DNA from: Clostridium isatidis
Lineage (GTDB): Bacteria > Bacillota > Clostridia > Clostridiales > Clostridiaceae
Direction: 5' to 3'
DNA length: 64,000 nucleotides
NCBI RefSeq assembly: GCF_002285495.1
Contig: NZ_CP016786.1
Span: forward strand, 2,492,501 to 2,556,500
The notes below the pieces were generated by a model. The model did no database searches. It saw only the letters and a program-made list of their open reading frames with translations, and was not told where the DNA came from. Positions 61,562 to 64,000 of this stretch are shown piece by piece (positions within the stretch are counted from its first letter, which is position 1; the number at the start of each line of letters is the position of its first letter). The translations under genes and the position numbers were made by a program.

Positions 61562-61714
61562 TTAAAAAGGCTTTGCCTTTTTATGACCTGCCTTTGCTTT
61601 GCCTTGAATTTCAGGTACTGGATCTTGATCATTTTTAGGTATGTGTAATTTTTTATTACTTTCTGTACCATGTGGTTCCCTTGGATCTGGTCTTCTCATT
61701 CCTGCTTTAGCCAT
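61562..61714 (-). CDS. 50-aa basic, proline-rich small protein
   Basis: A GAGGTGA site precedes an ATG and 50 codons starting MAKAGMRRPDPREPHGTESN and ending KAGHKKAKPF. The protein is hydrophilic and basic, without a membrane segment or cysteine. Its regular codon use, good start signal and terminator support it as a real gene, though it is short. I have an impression that similar short proteins occur in clostridia, perhaps in spores, but cannot name a family. Confidence 0.65.
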   Translation of the reverse strand: MAKAGMRRPDPREPHGTESNKKLHIPKNDQDPVPEIQGKAKAGHKKAKPF

Positions 61715-61907
61715 AAATATCACCTCAAAATTATTTTGTGAAATAAGATAAGTATTTATTCTGAATTCTTGTATTTATTTTTTTACTTAATTTGAAATTA
61801 AAGCTTAAAAATATCATCTCTATAATACTTTCCTTATTTATCAAGGTGTTAAATTTAATTTTTTGAAAATAATATTAATGACACTTAATATTAAGGAGGT
61901 TTAATTT

Positions 61908-62117
61908 ATGGCTGAAAAAACTGGTGTAGTTAAGTGGTATAATGCAACAAAAGGATATGGATTTATATCTTGTGATAATGGAGATGATATATTTATCCAT
62001 CATTCACAAATTCAAGAACAAGGTCCAGATAAAGATTTACATGAAGGGGAAAATGTAACTTTTGATATTCAAGAAGGAAAAAAAGGACCTATGGCCGTAA
62101 ATCTTCACAAACTATAA
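61908..62117 (+). CDS. Cold-shock domain protein
   Basis: This 69-aa single-domain protein binds single-stranded nucleic acid. RNP1 KGYGFIS and RNP2 DIFIHHSQI are the core; the start GVVKWYNATKGYGF is diagnostic. AAGGAGGT is a strong ribosome site. A 5' region of almost 200 bp with no gene may contain a regulated leader, but I cannot see its form. Confidence 0.95.
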   Translation: MAEKTGVVKWYNATKGYGFISCDNGDDIFIHHSQIQEQGPDKDLHEGENVTFDIQEGKKGPMAVNLHKL

Positions 62118-62141
62118 ATTTTATAATAATTTAAATAATAG

Positions 62142-62195
62142 CTGTGCAAGGTTGTTGTTTATAATACTTAAATTGGACAAACACCCTGCACAGCA
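62142..62195. terminator. Shared terminator between the cold-shock gene and the Lrp gene
   Basis: GCTGTGCA and TGCACAGC with extra pairing AGG/CCT and a long loop. It lies between convergent genes. Confidence 0.6.
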
Positions 62196-62198
62196 TTC

Positions 62199-62636
62199 TT
62201 ATAAAGATATATCAATACTTCTATGTTCAACAGGCGTAGAAAAGACAATTTGAGTATCTGTATCTCCAAATCTTTGTAATACCCCAATAAATTCATCCAA
62301 TTCCATAGTTGTGCGAAAAGCAACTTCTATAAGCATAGAGTAGGCCCCTGTTACACAATTACATTCAATAACATTAGGACATGCTTTTATAAAAGGATAG
62401 AATTCTGGTTTTTGCTGTGGAGTCATCTTCAAATTTATAAAAGCCTTGATATTATATCCTAATTTTAAATAATCAACTTGTGCAGTATATCCTGTAATAA
62501 TCCCCTCTTCCTCTAATTTTAAAATACGGGCAGAAACAGCTGGAGTAGATAAATATACTTCTTCTGCTAAATGTTTAAGTGAATACCTTGAATTTTCTTG
62601 TAATAGTTTTACTAATTTTAAATCAATCTTATCCAT
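62199..62636 (-). CDS. Lrp/AsnC family transcriptional regulator
   Basis: This 145-aa regulator has an N-terminal HTH (LAEEVYLSTPAVSARILKLE) and a C-terminal RAM domain for amino-acid binding (CNCVTGAYSMLIEVAF). Size is typical. The ribosome binding site is weak. Nothing in the neighbourhood shows its target. Confidence 0.92.
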   Translation of the reverse strand: MDKIDLKLVKLLQENSRYSLKHLAEEVYLSTPAVSARILKLEEEGIITGYTAQVDYLKLGYNIKAFINLKMTPQQKPEFYPFIKACPNVIECNCVTGAYSMLIEVAFRTTMELDEFIGVLQRFGDTDTQIVFSTPVEHRSIDISL

Positions 62637-62846
62637 ATTTTATTAGCACTAATATAATTATTATGCTAACATTCACCTCTTTTCATATATAACTTTTAAT
62701 TATTCCCTGATATTATTTTCCTTAAAATTCTAAAACATTTTATATCTTAATATAATAAAGTTATTTTTGCTTTTTTTCAACTATTTTTGAATACAAAAAT
62801 TAAAAAAATTAAGTTTCAGACAAATTTAATCTATTCTTCTTTAAAT

Positions 62847-62885
62847 AATTAAAAAACAGCACTAAAAAAGTGCTGTTTTTTAATT
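62847..62885 (-). terminator. Terminator after the ABC permease gene
   Basis: AATTAAAAAACAGCACT and AGTGCTGTTTTTTAATT form a perfect 17-bp stem right after the permease. Confidence 0.85.
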
Positions 62886-62893
62886 ATTTACCC

Positions 62894-63823
62894 TTATCTT
62901 TCTTCTCTAAAATATGGAATTCCCAATGACTTCGGTGGTGCATTTCTAGTTGATTTCTTTATTCCTATAAATATAAGTATAGCTATTGTTACAACATATG
63001 GGATCATATCCATAAAATATATTGAAATAAGGGTATTAGTTATTCTAAATCTTATTATATCTAAGCCTCCAAATAAAAAGGCTCCTATAATTGCTTTATT
63101 TGGTCTCCAAGCTGTAAAAACTACTAATGCAACAGCAATCCATCCTCTTCCCGCTGTAATATTTTCCTGCCAAGCTGGAACATGTACTAAGGAAAGATAA
63201 GCTCCTCCAAGTCCACATAAAGCTCCTCCAAGCAATATATGAATATATTTATATAAATCTATATTAATACTTGCAGAAGCTGCTGCAGAAGGATTTTCTC
63301 CTACTGCTGTTAAATTTAATCCTATATTGGTCTTATATAAATATATTGTTAATAAAATAGTACATATATATCCTATATATATAAATAAATCTTGACTGAA
63401 TAAAGCCTTACCTAATACAGGTATATTTGATAATAAAGGTATTTCTATTGGGATAAAAAAACTCTTTATACTATCAGGAGTAGCTTGACCAACTACTGAT
63501 TTACCTACAAAACTTGAGAAGCCACTTCCAAAAATAGTTAATGTAAGTCCAGTAACATTTTGATTAGCTTTTAATGTAACTGTTAAAAAAGCATATATAA
63601 AAGCTCCTAAAGCTCCTGCTGCCATAGCAGCTAATAAAGCCATTACTGCACTTTCAGTCTTTAATCCTACAATAAAGCCTATTACTGCCCCCATTAACAT
63701 CATACCTTCTACCCCTAGGTTAAGATTACCAGCCTTTTCTGTTATTATTTCTCCTAAAGTAGCAAATAATAGAGGTGTACCAGCTACCACTGCTGCTGCC
63801 AAAAAATTTGTTATCCATTCCAT
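62894..63823 (-). CDS. ABC transporter permease, nucleoside/BMP type
   Basis: This 309-aa membrane protein matches the second permease of nucleoside (BmpA-dependent) or simple-sugar ABC systems. GTPLLFATLGEIITEKAGNLNLG (core LGEIITEKAGNLNLG), GVEGMMLMGA and VGENPSAAASASIN are typical of the family. Its ATG lies directly after the stop codon of the preceding permease gene with no gap. The ATPase and binding protein should lie beyond 64000. Confidence 0.9.
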   Translation of the reverse strand: MEWITNFLAAAVVAGTPLLFATLGEIITEKAGNLNLGVEGMMLMGAVIGFIVGLKTESAVMALLAAMAAGALGAFIYAFLTVTLKANQNVTGLTLTIFGSGFSSFVGKSVVGQATPDSIKSFFIPIEIPLLSNIPVLGKALFSQDLFIYIGYICTILLTIYLYKTNIGLNLTAVGENPSAAASASINIDLYKYIHILLGGALCGLGGAYLSLVHVPAWQENITAGRGWIAVALVVFTAWRPNKAIIGAFLFGGLDIIRFRITNTLISIYFMDMIPYVVTIAILIFIGIKKSTRNAPPKSLGIPYFREER

Positions 63824-64000
63824 TTATGCTACCTCCTCAATTACTGATGTCTCTTTCTTGTTAAAGGAACTATTTCTAATTACAACTTTATAATTTGTAA
63901 ATATCTCACTACCAAGTACAAAGAATAATATCATTGCTTGTATAATAAGAGCTACTGAATCTGGAACACTATAAATGGTTTGAATATAAGTTCCTCCTTG
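63824..64000 (-). CDS. ABC transporter permease, partial (C-terminus)
   Basis: The last 58 codons of an upstream permease run off the window. The visible end includes GGTYIQTIYSVPDSVAL and a membrane segment IIQAMILFFVLGSEIF, typical of the first permease of the same transporter type. It ends 0 nt before the next ATG. The terminal ATTGAGGAGG also supplies the ribosome binding site for that gene. Confidence 0.85.
   Translation of the reverse strand, partial: QGGTYIQTIYSVPDSVALIIQAMILFFVLGSEIFTNYKVVIRNSSFNKKETSVIEEVA

Overview
The window is AT-rich chromosomal DNA of a low-GC, endospore-forming anaerobe, most likely Clostridium sensu stricto. The support is strong AGGAGG-type ribosome binding sites, very AT-rich codon use, a CotF-type spore coat protein, rubrerythrin, DUF3793, HelD, a Bacillus/Clostridium-type LexA box, a lysine riboswitch and the general gene content. 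I see no rRNA, prophage, transposase or CRISPR array.

Layout. 1-6.5 kb: tRNA-Arg, a type I pullulanase (-), then a + strand run of ECF sigma factor, predicted anti-sigma factor, lipoprotein, MBOAT O-acyltransferase and DHHW/AlgX-like partner (surface polysaccharide acetylation). 6.5-8.3 kb: 20 tRNA genes on the - strand, built by duplication of a 7-8 gene block. 8.4-14.4 kb: rph-rdgB-yfcE, a 515-aa unknown protein, an orphan family 5 solute-binding protein and an exported superoxide dismutase. 14.5-25.4 kb (all -): orphan sugar-ABC ATPase, helD, ftsH, lepB, lysA, an unknown TIM-barrel protein, a Nudix hydrolase, sfsA and rubrerythrin. A dense DnaA-box cluster lies between sfsA and rubrerythrin. 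25.5-29.2 kb: fruR-fruK-fruA with three helically phased operator-like repeats. 29.2-39.4 kb: tocopherol-cyclase-like and Rieske/FAD proteins, two paralogous chemoreceptors, SOS-controlled genes (a small protein and a Y-family polymerase with ogt), CotF, a frameshifted GNAT and DUF3793.

39.5-47.5 kb is a carbohydrate operon: a PRD regulator with EIIB/EIIA domains, split transketolase, ascorbate-type PTS IIA/IIB/IIC and a transaldolase. A second transaldolase lies beyond a 346-bp inverted-repeat element. Its substrate cannot be read from sequence, but PTS import plus transketolase and transaldolase points to a pentose- or ketose-type sugar fed into the non-oxidative pentose phosphate pathway. 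47.8-51.2 kb: an Asp/Tyr/Lys-rich protein of unknown role, an MFS exporter and DUF2935.

51.3-64 kb holds several RNA- or operator-controlled units: an amino-acid ABC transporter behind a lysine riboswitch (hence probably a lysine importer), pirin-aroD behind two long palindromes that overlap the promoter, a uracil permease behind a PyrR-like attenuator, CarD, UppP, Tag, MYG1, a 50-aa conserved-looking small protein, a cold-shock protein, an Lrp regulator, and the end of a nucleoside/BMP-type ABC permease operon that runs off the window.

Themes are sugar uptake (fru, ula-like, pullulanase), oxidative stress in an anaerobe (SOD, rubrerythrin, Rieske, pirin) and DNA damage response (two LexA boxes, Y-family polymerase, Ogt, Tag). 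Items most worth checking are the DnaA-box cluster, the paired SOS leaders sharing a coding-like segment, the pirin operator, the PTS-transketolase operon and the inverted-repeat element.
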